64,000 nucleotides of DNA from JAGDVO01 sp964590075 [NCBI: uncultured Aquificales bacterium] (GTDB lineage: Bacteria; Thermosulfidibacterota; Thermosulfidibacteria; Thermosulfidibacterales): contig CAZPXS010000004.1 in NCBI GenBank assembly GCA_964590075.1, positions 124,001 to 188,000 on the forward strand, given 5' to 3'. Position 1 is the stretch's first letter. The number at the start of each line of letters is the position of its first letter. The position numbers were made by a program, and so were the translations under genes. Shown piece after piece: positions 41,538-53,790 of the stretch. The notes under the pieces were generated by a model. That model saw only the letters and a list, made by a program, of their open reading frames with translations. It made no database searches and was not told where the DNA came from.

Positions 41538-43685
41538 ATGCTTGTTGAAGTTGTTTTCCCTCTTGCCTTTGATAAACCGCTTATATATAGCTGCGATTCT
41601 GAAGAGGTAAGGGTTGGTTGTAGAGTTATAGCTCCATTAAAGGGTAAACCTCGTATAGGTTTTGTCTATAATATCCTTGATCATAGTGTTGGTGATTTGG
41701 GTTTTAAGGTTGAGAGTGTAATAGAGATTCTCGATAGTGATCCTATTTTGCCGGAAGATGTTATTGAACTTATAAAGAGGATTTCGGACTATTACGTTGA
41801 ACCACCGGGTCTATTTATGTATAGTGCGATCCCACCCTATGCCAGATGGGGACGGGAACCGAAGGTATCAAGGTTACCAAGGTTCGTTAAGTTAAATAGA
41901 TCCTTAGATCTCGGTGGTATTAGACTTACGGAAAAGCAGAGGGAAGTTATAAGGATACTGGAGGATAGGGATTTTATAGAGGTAAGTGAACTAGAGGAGA
42001 TATGGAAGATAAAAAGGGATATTGTTAGGGTTTTGTTTAAGAGGGGTATACTTTTACCTGTCCAACCTGAGGAAGCTATTCTGGATAGGTTGGATGAAAA
42101 GATAGAATATACCGATGAGCAACTTGAGGCTATTAGGGAGGTTACAGGGAACCTTGGAGATTTTGGTGTTTACCTTTTATTCGGACCCTGTGGATCGGGT
42201 AAAACTGAGGTTTATAAAGCCATCGCTAAAAGGGTGTTTGATGAGGGTAAATCTGTGCTTATTCTTGTTCCCGAGATCGTTCTCACTCCACACTATGTTA
42301 AGAGGTTTATAGGATTATTCGGAGATAGCTGCACCACTTTACACAGTTCTCTCAGTGATCAGGAAAGATACAGGATATGGATGGATATAAGGAGGGGTAT
42401 AAAGAGAGTCGTTATAGGAACGAGATCAAGTGTATTTGCGCCTCTTGTCAATTTAGGGCTGATAGTTGTCGATGAGGAGCAGGAACCTTCCTACAAGCAG
42501 AAGGAATCTCCAAGGTATAACGCAAGAGACGTTGCCATAATGAGGGCTTATATAAGTAGGATCCCTATTGTCCTTGGTTCAGCAACTCCGCAGGTTGAGA
42601 CCTATTATAAGGCCTTAAAAGGTAAATTTAAGCTTTTAAGACTTAAAAAATTGTACGATAGTAACATTAGGGTTGAGATAGTTGATCTTAATAGAGAGAA
42701 ATCCATCATATCGGAGAAATTGAAGTCTGAGATCAAAGATAAGCTCGATAAGAAGGAATCGGTAATGATACTTTACAACAAGAGAGGTTTTTATAGAAGT
42801 ATAATCTGTGAGGATTGTGGTAAGTTTGTAAAGTGTCCATCCTGTGATGTTACACTAGTTTTACATAGGAGAGATTCTCAGTTTGTACTTACCTGCCATT
42901 TCTGTGGTTTTGTTAGACCAGCCCTTAGAGTTTGTGAGAACTGTGGTAGTCATAGATTAAAGGCGAGAGGTATAGGTATCCAGCAACTGGAGGAGATCAT
43001 CTCAAGGGAGTTTAGTAATGCAAGGATAGAGAGGATGGACTTAGATAGTGTAAATTCCATCTACAAAAAGTATGAGATTGTAGAAAGGATGGCAAGGGGA
43101 GAGATAGACATACTCATCGGGACCCAGATGATAGCGAAGGGACACCATTTTCCCAATGTGACTTTATCAGCTGTATTACTTGCCGATCAGATCCTTAATT
43201 TCCCAGATTTTAGAAGCGCCGAGAGAACCTTTCAGCTTGTAACCCAGATGGCGGGAAGAAGTGGAAGAGGTGATAGGGAGTCTACCGTTTTGATACAAAC
43301 ATTTATACCCGATCACTACTCCATAGTTTACGGAGCTAATCAGGATTATGAATCCTTTTTTGAGGAAGAGATAAAGCGTAGAAGAAAGTTCGATTATCCC
43401 CCTTTCTCTAAGATGGCAAGGCTATTGTTCGTTGGTAAAAGGAGAGAGAAAGTTGTGGCTATATCTACAAAACTTGCGGAAGAGATAAAGAATACTAGAG
43501 GAGATATAACGGTTATAGGTCCAACACCCCTTTTAGTGGAGAAGGTGGAGGGAAAATATAGATGGGCTGTATTCTTAAAGGCTAAAAAATCGAGGGTCCT
43601 TAGAGATGTGATGAAGACTATTCCATCTTCAATTTCAGATGTTAGAATCCATAAGGATATGGATCCTTATGAACTCATCGTCTAA
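41538..43685 (+). CDS. priA: Primosomal protein N' (replication restart helicase PriA)
   Basis: The product is 715 residues. The N-terminal DNA-binding domain, Walker A GPCGSGKTEVY, box II LIVVDEEQEPSYKQ, GSATPQVETY and the zinc-binding Cys-rich region (CEDCGKFVKCPSCD, CHFCG, CENCG) are in the PriA order. The helicase motif reads DEEQ where most PriA proteins read DEEH. It restarts stalled replication forks. Confidence 0.96.
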   Translation: MLVEVVFPLAFDKPLIYSCDSEEVRVGCRVIAPLKGKPRIGFVYNILDHSVGDLGFKVESVIEILDSDPILPEDVIELIKRISDYYVEPPGLFMYSAIPPYARWGREPKVSRLPRFVKLNRSLDLGGIRLTEKQREVIRILEDRDFIEVSELEEIWKIKRDIVRVLFKRGILLPVQPEEAILDRLDEKIEYTDEQLEAIREVTGNLGDFGVYLLFGPCGSGKTEVYKAIAKRVFDEGKSVLILVPEIVLTPHYVKRFIGLFGDSCTTLHSSLSDQERYRIWMDIRRGIKRVVIGTRSSVFAPLVNLGLIVVDEEQEPSYKQKESPRYNARDVAIMRAYISRIPIVLGSATPQVETYYKALKGKFKLLRLKKLYDSNIRVEIVDLNREKSIISEKLKSEIKDKLDKKESVMILYNKRGFYRSIICEDCGKFVKCPSCDVTLVLHRRDSQFVLTCHFCGFVRPALRVCENCGSHRLKARGIGIQQLEEIISREFSNARIERMDLDSVNSIYKKYEIVERMARGEIDILIGTQMIAKGHHFPNVTLSAVLLADQILNFPDFRSAERTFQLVTQMAGRSGRGDRESTVLIQTFIPDHYSIVYGANQDYESFFEEEIKRRRKFDYPPFSKMARLLFVGKRREKVVAISTKLAEEIKNTRGDITVIGPTPLLVEKVEGKYRWAVFLKAKKSRVLRDVMKTIPSSISDVRIHKDMDPYELIV

Positions 43686-43787
43686 TTTAGCATAAAATTT
43701 GTGCAAAAAGCATCATCGTTATATTGTTTTTTATGTGTGAGTATTATATCTTTTGAACCCCAGAACTATACTCAATGGAGGTGGGTT

Positions 43788-45428
43788 ATGTTCTACTGGT
43801 CAAGGGTTAACGATGCCTTAGGGGCGGTAAATAGGGGTGATCGTGTTGAATCCGGTTTATGTAGTTTATGTAGGATCGATTGTAAAGGTAAGTGTGAAGT
43901 TTGGTTGTCGAGTTTACTTGGCAGGAAGATGTTGTATCCGAGAGATTTTGGTAATGTGACGGCTGGTAGTGGTAACATAGTCCATGTTGGTGTAAGTTAT
44001 AATTCTCTCAGGATAGTAGGTAGGCTGTACGGTGCAAAGGGTGTTCCTGAGGGTATACCTCATACACCTGACTACTGTGTTTTCCCAAATGCCAGTACCG
44101 AGGGTGAGTTTGGTAACAACGTAAAAACAAAGTTCCGTGTACCCATAATAAGTGGTGCTCTCGGTTCGACCTTTGTTGCTGCAAAGGCCTGGGAATCTTT
44201 GGCCATTGGTGCCGCACTTTGTGGTTTCCCTATAGTTGTAGGAGAGAATGTGGTAGGTGTTGATAGACAGTCGGTATTTGAAAATGGGAAAGTCAAAAAG
44301 TCTCCTGAGCTTGATAGGAGGATAGAAAGTTTCCTAAGGTATTACGATGGTTACGGTGCCATAATTGTCCAGATGAACGTTGAGGATACGAGAAATGGGG
44401 TAGCCGAGTATGTGATAGAGAAGTACGGCGATAAGGTTATAATAGAGCTAAAGTGGGGTCAGGGTGCAAAGACCATAGGTGGAGAGATCCAGGTTGATGA
44501 TCTTGAATACGCGCTTTTACTTAAAAAGAGAGGTTATGTGCTTGATCCTGATCCTGAGTTACCCGAGGTACAGGAGGCCTTTAAGAAACATGCTATAAAA
44601 TCTTTTGCTAGACATAGTAGGTTAGGTTACACGGATCTTGACAAGCCCGAGCAGGTTGTTGAAGCCCTGATGAGGGAAGTGGAGAGGTTAAGGAAGCTTG
44701 GGTATAAGAGAATAACCCTCAAGACAGGAGCTTACGGACTCGAGGCTCTCGCTATAGCTATAAAGGCTGCTACAGAGGCTGGTCTTGATCTCCTTACCAT
44801 AGACGGTGCTGGTGGTGGTACCGGTATGAGTCCGTGGAACATGATGGAACACTGGGGCGTACCTTCTGTGTATCTTCATTCCAAGGCCTATGAGTATGCT
44901 ATATATCTTGCCTCAAGGGGTAAAAAGGTTGTTGATCTTGCATTTGGTGGTGGTTTTGCGAGGGAGGATCACATCTTCAAGGCCCTTGCATTAGGAGCAC
45001 CTTTTGCTAAGCTCGTTTGCCTAGGTAGAGCCCTGATGATACCTGCTTTCCTTGGTTCCAATATAGAGGGAGTATTGAGATCGGGAAGGAAGGAAAAAGT
45101 TTTTGGCCAGTGGAACGAGTTACCTCCTAGTGTTAAGGAGATAGGTACGACTGAGGAAGAGATATTCGCCTGCTACTTTGAGGTTCAGAAGAAGGTGGGT
45201 AAGGATGAGATGAAGAATATACCCCTTGGAGCCGTTGCTCTCTATACCTACGTGGATAAACTAAAGGCAGGTTTACAGCAGTTTATGTCTGGTGCAAGAA
45301 AATTCTCTCTCGATGCTATCAGTAGAGATGATCTATACGCGATGAACAGGGAGACTGCCGAAGTGACTGGTATACCTTACGTTATGGAAGCCGAGGATGA
45401 GTTGGCAAAAAGGATTTTAGACCTATAG
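43788..45428 (+). CDS. FMN-binding glutamate synthase-family protein with N-terminal Cys motif
   Basis: The product is about 546 residues from the ATG after TGGAGGTGGG; an earlier in-frame start would add 29 residues without a ribosome site. The N-terminus carries closely spaced cysteines (CSLCRIDCKGKC), which could bind an iron-sulfur cluster. The core matches the FMN/glutamate synthase barrel: VELKWGQGAK-like VIIELKWGQGAKTIGGE, TIDGAGGGTGMSPW, DLAFGGGFA and KLVCLGRALM. Many archaeal-type GltB proteins share this core, but no GltA or amidotransferase domain is here, so the substrate is unproven. Confidence 0.82.
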   Translation: MFYWSRVNDALGAVNRGDRVESGLCSLCRIDCKGKCEVWLSSLLGRKMLYPRDFGNVTAGSGNIVHVGVSYNSLRIVGRLYGAKGVPEGIPHTPDYCVFPNASTEGEFGNNVKTKFRVPIISGALGSTFVAAKAWESLAIGAALCGFPIVVGENVVGVDRQSVFENGKVKKSPELDRRIESFLRYYDGYGAIIVQMNVEDTRNGVAEYVIEKYGDKVIIELKWGQGAKTIGGEIQVDDLEYALLLKKRGYVLDPDPELPEVQEAFKKHAIKSFARHSRLGYTDLDKPEQVVEALMREVERLRKLGYKRITLKTGAYGLEALAIAIKAATEAGLDLLTIDGAGGGTGMSPWNMMEHWGVPSVYLHSKAYEYAIYLASRGKKVVDLAFGGGFAREDHIFKALALGAPFAKLVCLGRALMIPAFLGSNIEGVLRSGRKEKVFGQWNELPPSVKEIGTTEEEIFACYFEVQKKVGKDEMKNIPLGAVALYTYVDKLKAGLQQFMSGARKFSLDAISRDDLYAMNRETAEVTGIPYVMEAEDELAKRILDL

Positions 45429-45497
45429 GTATTGAAATAATTTTTGGATGTATTAAATTATAAACAGGGTAACAAAAACTAATAGGAGGTAGGTGAG

Positions 45498-45740
45498 ATG
45501 AGGAAATTGGTTGCAGTAATCGGATTGGTGGCTTTTGTGGGAACTGGTGTGGCATTTGCAGCAAAGTGTGACTCTTGCCACAAGGGTGACAAGGCTCTCG
45601 ATAAGCTAACAAAGGCGAAGGGAATCGACTCCTGCCAGAAGCTACTAGATGATCTCAGAAAGGGTCCAAAGGCTGGTCTCCACAAGAAATTCACAGACGA
45701 CGACATCAAGGCTGAATGTAAGGCTCTAAACCTAAAGTAA
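45498..45740 (+). CDS. Small monoheme c-type cytochrome
   Basis: The product is 80 residues. A signal peptide (MRKLVAVIGLVAFVGTGVAFA) is followed by CDSCHKG, one CxxCH heme site. The mature protein is about 58 residues, lysine-rich, and has no methionine to act as sixth ligand, unlike classical class I cytochromes. Two further cysteines might form a disulfide. It has an AGGAGG site and a strong terminator, so it is a single-gene unit for a periplasmic electron carrier or sensor. The partner is unknown. Confidence 0.85.
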   Translation: MRKLVAVIGLVAFVGTGVAFAAKCDSCHKGDKALDKLTKAKGIDSCQKLLDDLRKGPKAGLHKKFTDDDIKAECKALNLK

Positions 45741-45758
45741 TTTAGTTGACCGGTTTTT

Positions 45759-45789
45759 GGCCACCACCAACGGGTGGTGGCCTTTTTTA
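45759..45789 (+). terminator. Intrinsic terminator after cytochrome c
   Basis: A 10-base perfect stem (GGCCACCACC / GGTGGTGGCC) with a 4-base loop (45759-45782) is followed by six or more T residues. It may also serve the convergent eamA gene. Confidence 0.93.
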
Positions 45790-45810
45790 TTTTTTTAATG
45801 TTATTGTTTT

Positions 45811-46614
45811 TTACTTTGCTATCGATATGAGGATTAAACCGAGTATCATCAAGATGCTACCTAATAGTCTATTTTTAAATTCGGACTCTTTTAGTAGATA
45901 ATGTCCCATAATAACTGAAAATAGTAAGCTTGTTCTTTTTACTGCTATCATGTAACTTGCCTTGGTTAAACTTATAGCCAAAAAATGTGTGACTATTGAT
46001 ACTGCAAGAAAGAATCCACACAAGAGATTCTCCCTACAAAAGACTATCCTCAATAATTTTCTAATGTTTTCTCTCTTACTGAAAATAACTATTGGTGTAG
46101 CCATAGCTATCGATATTAATGGATAGTATAGTAGGGCAAAGTCAAAGGGGTTCATAATAGTTACGCATTCCTTTGAGATTGTTGTGGTTAGGGCATAGAT
46201 AACCGTTGCTATGCTCATATATATGATTCCCCTAAGGTTACTCTCCTTTCTTGCTCCTTTAGTTCTAAATATCGAAAAACTTCCCACCGTTACTAGGAAT
46301 ATACCGATGATTCCTAATAGTGACGGGTACTCCCTGAGTATTATCATTGATGTGATAGCTACAAGTAGTGGACTAAAGGCGGTTATAGGTATCACCAGTG
46401 AAATATGGGCTATACTAATGGCTTGACTATATAGGATAAAGGCTATTATTTCGAGCGGAACTAGAATAATTAGATAAAGATACAAGTTATGGTTTACCTT
46501 AAGTATCTCATCCACTTTAAATGGCAGTAGTGGAATGAGAAAAATGCTACTAGTTAAGAATCTTATCAGGGCTATATCCTTTGGTTTTAGATCTTTCATG
46601 TAAAGCTTTGCCAA
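45811..46614 (-). CDS. EamA/DMT-family transporter (apparently frameshifted near its start)
   Basis: The readable frame gives 267 residues with about nine hydrophobic helices, starting at a TTG, and the internal duplication of the drug/metabolite transporter family. Typical pieces are KPKDIALIRFLTSSIFLIPL, LIILVPLEIIAFILYSQAISIAHISLVIPI and SLLFSVIMGHYLLKE. It lacks the first helix, which is present just upstream in another frame (46612-46669), separated by an A7 run on the plus strand. One base fewer would join the two parts into about 287 residues, the normal family length. It is the last gene of the minus-strand operon, 6 bases past ligA. Confidence 0.8.
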   Translation of the reverse strand: MAKLYMKDLKPKDIALIRFLTSSIFLIPLLPFKVDEILKVNHNLYLYLIILVPLEIIAFILYSQAISIAHISLVIPITAFSPLLVAITSMIILREYPSLLGIIGIFLVTVGSFSIFRTKGARKESNLRGIIYMSIATVIYALTTTISKECVTIMNPFDFALLYYPLISIAMATPIVIFSKRENIRKLLRIVFCRENLLCGFFLAVSIVTHFLAISLTKASYMIAVKRTSLLFSVIMGHYLLKESEFKNRLLGSILMILGLILISIAK

Positions 46615-46669
46615 AAAAATCGCTTACTGATACAGAGATCGCAGAGATCAGGGAAAGAATAAACCACAT
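46612..46669 (-). other. Out-of-frame N-terminal segment of the EamA transporter
   Basis: From the ATG at 46669 the frame reads MWFILSLISAISVSVSDFFG, an ideal first helix for a DMT transporter, ending SDF. With six instead of seven bases in the homopolymer at 46613-46619, it would continue as SDFLAKLYMKDL into the main frame. Either a real phase-variable or inactivating frameshift, or a sequence error. Confidence 0.7.
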
Positions 46670-46675
46670 TATATC

Positions 46676-49385
<2,710 letters not shown>

Positions 49386-49389
<4 letters not shown>

Positions 49390-50294
49390 ATTTTACCTCC
49401 ATAACCGAGGAGAAAGTCCTTTACATTCATTCTCCTTTTATTCTCCGGTTGTATCTCAATTATAGAGACTCCTCCTTTTCCTGTTGCAATCACGAGTTCT
49501 CCCTTTTTAGGATCCTTCACAACCACCTTACCCGGTTCTCCTTCAATATATTCCACCACCCTGGCTTTATATATTTTATACTGATTATTACCTATTTTTG
49601 CTATAGCTCCCGGTGTTGGAGATAGGGCCCTTATTAGGTTTACTATCTCCGGTGCGCTTTTATTCCAATCTATTGTCGTATCCTCCTTCCTTATAGGTTT
49701 TGTGTAGGTGGCTTTACTATCATCCTGAGGTATTCTAATTATTTTACCTTCCTTTAACATATCTATGGCTATATCCATAAGTTCAACCGATAGTCTTACA
49801 AGCTTTTCCTTTAGGGATCCGTAATCGTCCTCATCATCTATTTCCAACTCTCTTTGTATGAATATATCACCCGCATCGAGGAATTCGTTCATCCACATTA
49901 TCGTTACTCCCGTTATTCTCTCACCGTTCATCAGTGCGCTTTGGATAGGTGTTGCTCCTCTGTATTTTGGTAGTAGAGATGGATGTACGTTTAGTGCACC
50001 TATTTTAGGTATTTCAAGGATCTCCTTGGGAATTATCTGACCATAGCTTGCAAGCACAATAATATCTGGTCTTAGCTCCCTTATTTTATCGGTGACTTCT
50101 CTTATCTTTTCAGGTGTAAGGACCTTTAGTCCAAGTTTATCCGCCTCAATATTAACCGGTGTTGGTGTTTCCTTTAAGCCTCTACCCTTTGGTTTCGGTG
50201 GTTGTGTTATTACTAGTATTAAGTCCGTTTTTTCCTTTACCTTTTTTAAGATCGGTACTGCAAAGTCATCGGTTCCTATGAATATACTCTTCAT
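49386..50294 (-). CDS. fmt: Methionyl-tRNA formyltransferase
   Basis: The product is 302 residues. FIGTDDFAVPILKKV, TQPPKPKGRGL, LASYGQIIPKEIL, NVHPSLLPKYRGATPIQ and TYTKPIRKEDTTIDW define Fmt, which formylates initiator Met-tRNA. The short C-terminal domain ends MNVKDFLLGYG. Def, its usual neighbour, is not in the window. Start and stop overlap neighbours by 4 bases. Confidence 0.97.
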
Positions 50295-51994
50295 AATACC
50301 TCCAGCGGATCTATATGATCGAATATGGGAGTCTTTTCAATAAGATCCTTAGCAAATATCAGATCCTGTAGTTTTATCTCTTTATCTCTTATCCATGTGT
50401 TTATTATTTTTGCCAGTTTTTTGAAGTTGTTGTAGTGGGTTGAGAATCTTGCCTCGGCATAATCCTTAGCCGAGAAGGTGGTTATGAGAAACTGCCAGTC
50501 CGATGCGGTAAGTAACAAAAACTCCTTAACAAATTGTTTTAAAATATCTTGTATTAGTGGATCCACAGATTCTCTCTCTAATTTTACTTTTTCTAGGGTT
50601 TCGAAGAGGATATCTTCACATTCATAGATTCTTTCCCATGTCCACTTTGTCATTTCGTTTAGCCATATATAGTGGAAACCACCTTCACCCCAGGAACCCT
50701 CTGGTAACATTATAACCTCTTCCGGAGGAAATTGCGTGTAGTATTCAGGAAATGTGGTTAACTCTATGTCTTCATCGTTATTTATTAGTCTTATAACCTC
50801 TTCGAGCCACATTACACCTTCGAACCACCAGTGACCGAATAGTTCGGAATCGTACATAGATGTTAGTATCCCAACTTTACCTGTTTTAGAGTGATAATTA
50901 AGTAGCACCTCTTTTACGAGTTCTGTAAAGTGTCTTGCATGTTCCTTAACGACTTCCCTTGCCTTTGCCGGTTCATAGGGTTCCTTTAGCGCAAGATCGA
51001 GTTTACTACCCGTTACCCTCCAGTACTTTATACCACCGGGGAAGTGTTTTTTATGGAACTCAAGGTATCTAAAGTCTCCTGGATATCCCCATTCCGCACT
51101 CCATACCTGTAATGCTGTTTTGGGATCCCTACCGAAACATATAGCTCCGTCCGTCTTACCCTTCGATACTGCGTAATATGGTTTATACAGGCTTTTGGGT
51201 TTCTCCTCTTCAAACTCAAAGCTCTTTTCAAACTGTTCCCAGAGCTTCTTAAGAATCTCAAACCTCGATATATAGGTTCCTATAGGTTTTCCTCCCTCTA
51301 TGAGATGCTTATCGACAAAGAAAAACTCTATCCCATTTCTGTTGAGTAACTCCTCTATACCAATCCTTTCGTATTCTGGGTAATCACCGATAGGGGGCTT
51401 CCATCTATAGGCCGGTCTATATCCGCACTCTGGTAGCCATATTCCTCTCGGTTTTTCATCGAAGTATTTGAGGAAGCTTTCCACACCTATTTTAATATGA
51501 AGGTTTACCGTTTCATCCCTTTTAAATAATGGTAGGTAGCCGTGGGTTGCACTTGAGGTTATTATGTCTATGTAGCCTTCCTCTTTTAGATTCTTGAAAC
51601 CAAGAACTATGTCTCTGTTATTTAAATAGAATTCTTCGAGTATTCCCTGATAGAAGTCAAACCACATGTCGGCAAGTTTAGTAAGAGCTAACTCTCCCTT
51701 CTTTTCGAATTCTCTCTTATTTTCCTGAGTGTATCTCAGTTTCATGTTTACATAGTCGGTAAAGCCTTCTTTGAACTCCTCGGAACTTAGCTGTTCCAGG
51801 AGAACTGGTGTAAAACTTACCGTTATCTTAGCCTTTATCCCATTATTAGCTAGTCTCTTAAGCATGGAAAGTAGTGGTATGTAGGTTTCTACGGCTGCTT
51901 CGTATAACCAATCCGTGCCGTGGGGCCATGATCCGTAGTTGACCACGTAGGGTATGTGGGAGTGTAGAACTATTCCAATTTTACCTTTTTTCAT
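50291..51994 (-). CDS. GH57 family 1,4-alpha-glucan branching enzyme-like protein
   Basis: The product is 567 residues. IGIVLHSHIPYVVNYG is the GH57 start; IWLPECGYRP carries the predicted catalytic Glu, and YDSELFGHWWFEG the catalytic Asp. A helical C-terminal domain (TWERIYECEDILFETLE, ASDWQFLITTFSAKDYA) follows, as in GH57 branching enzymes. The family acts on glycogen-like glucans and is common in thermophiles. A GGAGGAGA site precedes the start, which overlaps the glycosyltransferase stop. No glycogen synthase is nearby. Confidence 0.88.
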   Translation of the reverse strand: MKKGKIGIVLHSHIPYVVNYGSWPHGTDWLYEAAVETYIPLLSMLKRLANNGIKAKITVSFTPVLLEQLSSEEFKEGFTDYVNMKLRYTQENKREFEKKGELALTKLADMWFDFYQGILEEFYLNNRDIVLGFKNLKEEGYIDIITSSATHGYLPLFKRDETVNLHIKIGVESFLKYFDEKPRGIWLPECGYRPAYRWKPPIGDYPEYERIGIEELLNRNGIEFFFVDKHLIEGGKPIGTYISRFEILKKLWEQFEKSFEFEEEKPKSLYKPYYAVSKGKTDGAICFGRDPKTALQVWSAEWGYPGDFRYLEFHKKHFPGGIKYWRVTGSKLDLALKEPYEPAKAREVVKEHARHFTELVKEVLLNYHSKTGKVGILTSMYDSELFGHWWFEGVMWLEEVIRLINNDEDIELTTFPEYYTQFPPEEVIMLPEGSWGEGGFHYIWLNEMTKWTWERIYECEDILFETLEKVKLERESVDPLIQDILKQFVKEFLLLTASDWQFLITTFSAKDYAEARFSTHYNNFKKLAKIINTWIRDKEIKLQDLIFAKDLIEKTPIFDHIDPLEVL

Positions 51995-53268
51995 CTTTCT
52001 CCTCCTTTACATTCTAAAAGCACAAGTTTATCCGGAATTTCAATTCCTTCCTTTATTAAACTACAATCTTTAAAATTATCAATATACTTTTTCTTTGTTA
52101 TTATAAGCCCATTTTTCTTTTCCTCTATCTTTTCTATGCATCTATCAGCATAAAAAACTATTGCTGAATTTTCAGCTTTGTAAAAATAGACGTTACCATT
52201 ATAGTTTCTAACAGCTTCTTTCACCTTTGGTACAAACCTCTCCTTTTCGTAGTTTGTTGCTCCTATCACAAAAACTATGAATAGCAAAAAATAAACTGCT
52301 ATAGCTCTTTTGAAGTACTTAGAATTTATACCATTTGCTATTATTATACTATAGGCAGGATAAGAAAATAGTATATAGTGGTGTAGTTTGTTTTTAGATA
52401 ATGAGTAAAATAACGTTGTAAATAATGCCCATACTACGATTAGTCTGAAATTCTCATTATTAAACTTTTCTTTACTTTTTACAAATATCTCTTTCATCTT
52501 AGGCAAATACACAATAAAGTTAACTATTATAAGCAAAAAGAAGAAGTAAAAGGGCATAGGTTGTAGTTTTCTAATTCCTGTAAATCTATATACCTGTTCG
52601 AAAAGGAAAAATTTATAAAAATAGTTGTAACCAAATTTAATTAGCATAAAGAAATACCAGCTAAATCCGATAATTATAAAAAGTAGTAATCCTTTTATAT
52701 CAAATAACTTTTTAGTTCTATGATTTATGAAATATACGATTGGGCTCAGAAGTGCCACGGGCCCTTTTGTTAGAAAGGCGATAGCGCTAAAGACCCAGGA
52801 TAGACTGTAGTGTTTTCTCAACATCATTAGTAGTGATAGAGTCATAAATAGGACAAGGGTCATCTCTGGCACATAGGCGCGGGATTCGATGTAAAAGTGT
52901 GGCGTTGCCATTAGGATTATACTTGCTCTAAATGCCGTCTCATCATCCCCTAGCACGATTTTAGCAATCCTGTATGTACATATTGCTAAAAGAATCCCGG
53001 CGATTCCACTTACCAGTCTAAGTGAGAATTCGTTTAGGCCGAGTATATAGCTTGATATAGCACCTAGCCAGTATAGCATAGGTGGTTTTTCGAATCTTTC
53101 CTTACAGTTATAATAGGGCACTACGAAATTTTTGGTACTTAGCATTATCTTTGTTGCCTGTGCGTTTCTTCCCTCATCAAGCGATGTTAGGTCAATTATC
53201 CAGTTAAAGGATATGGATAGTACTATCCCTATGACTATGATTAGAACTATTCTTTTCTTCTCATCCAT
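51991..53268 (-). CDS. ArnT-like membrane glycosyltransferase (GT83/PMT family)
   Basis: The product is 425 residues with about ten hydrophobic helices. The first periplasmic loop contains LTSLDEGRNAQ, with the acidic residues that act in GT83/PMT enzymes, and NCKERFEKPPMLYWLG, the conserved ArnT/PMT loop. Such enzymes move sugars from polyprenyl phosphate donors onto lipid A or proteins. It is more AT-rich than its neighbours. The adjacent PAP2 phosphatase may recycle or modify polyprenyl phosphates. The acceptor is unknown. Confidence 0.85.
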   Translation of the reverse strand: MDEKKRIVLIIVIGIVLSISFNWIIDLTSLDEGRNAQATKIMLSTKNFVVPYYNCKERFEKPPMLYWLGAISSYILGLNEFSLRLVSGIAGILLAICTYRIAKIVLGDDETAFRASIILMATPHFYIESRAYVPEMTLVLFMTLSLLMMLRKHYSLSWVFSAIAFLTKGPVALLSPIVYFINHRTKKLFDIKGLLLFIIIGFSWYFFMLIKFGYNYFYKFFLFEQVYRFTGIRKLQPMPFYFFFLLIIVNFIVYLPKMKEIFVKSKEKFNNENFRLIVVWALFTTLFYSLSKNKLHHYILFSYPAYSIIIANGINSKYFKRAIAVYFLLFIVFVIGATNYEKERFVPKVKEAVRNYNGNVYFYKAENSAIVFYADRCIEKIEEKKNGLIITKKKYIDNFKDCSLIKEGIEIPDKLVLLECKGGER

Positions 53269-53783
53269 ACTTTATCTATTCTCTTTGCTAGTAAGAAGGA
53301 AACTATCGCTACGATGTATCCTGCAACTATGTCAAGGGGGAAATGATTCCCTGTATAGACTCTCTCATAACCTATAAGGATAGCGTAGGTAAGAGCCAGT
53401 ATGTATACGATCTTTTTTCTAAACTCATGGGATATGAATACAGCTATTGCCATACTAAGCGCAGCATCGCCACTTGGAAAGGAGCCTACCTTGTAATGTT
53501 CAACTATGGAATAAACCTTATCGAGGCTCTTTAGTGGTCTTGGCACAGGGTATAACTTCTTTATAGTAACTACTATTATTCCAAGTATTATTAGTGTTAT
53601 CACAAGTAGTCTTATGGATTTTGGCCTTTTTAGGTAGGTTATTACTAAAGCTATCGGTATGGCGACGTATCCCTTACCCAATAGGTAGAAGTAGCTAAAG
53701 AAGGTATCGAGAAAGTTACTCCTTGAATAGTTGATAAGTTTAAATAGCTCGATGTTTAGCTTGAAATTCTCTATACCATTCAT
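53247..53783 (-). CDS. PAP2-family membrane phosphatase
   Basis: The product is 178 residues from the ATG at 53783, an interpretation supported by the promoter just upstream; a longer frame to 53819 runs through that promoter and is unlikely. The phosphatase motifs KKLYPVPRP, SFPSGDAA and YERVYTGNHFPLDIVAG (KxxxxxxRP, PSGH/D, SRxxxxxHxxxD type) are present among five or six helices. In the second motif Asp replaces the usual His (PSGD). The likely substrate is a lipid phosphate such as undecaprenyl pyrophosphate. First gene of the seven-gene operon. Confidence 0.86.
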   Translation of the reverse strand: MNGIENFKLNIELFKLINYSRSNFLDTFFSYFYLLGKGYVAIPIALVITYLKRPKSIRLLVITLIILGIIVVTIKKLYPVPRPLKSLDKVYSIVEHYKVGSFPSGDAALSMAIAVFISHEFRKKIVYILALTYAILIGYERVYTGNHFPLDIVAGYIVAIVSFLLAKRIDKVWMRRKE

Positions 53784-53790
53784 GTAAACT

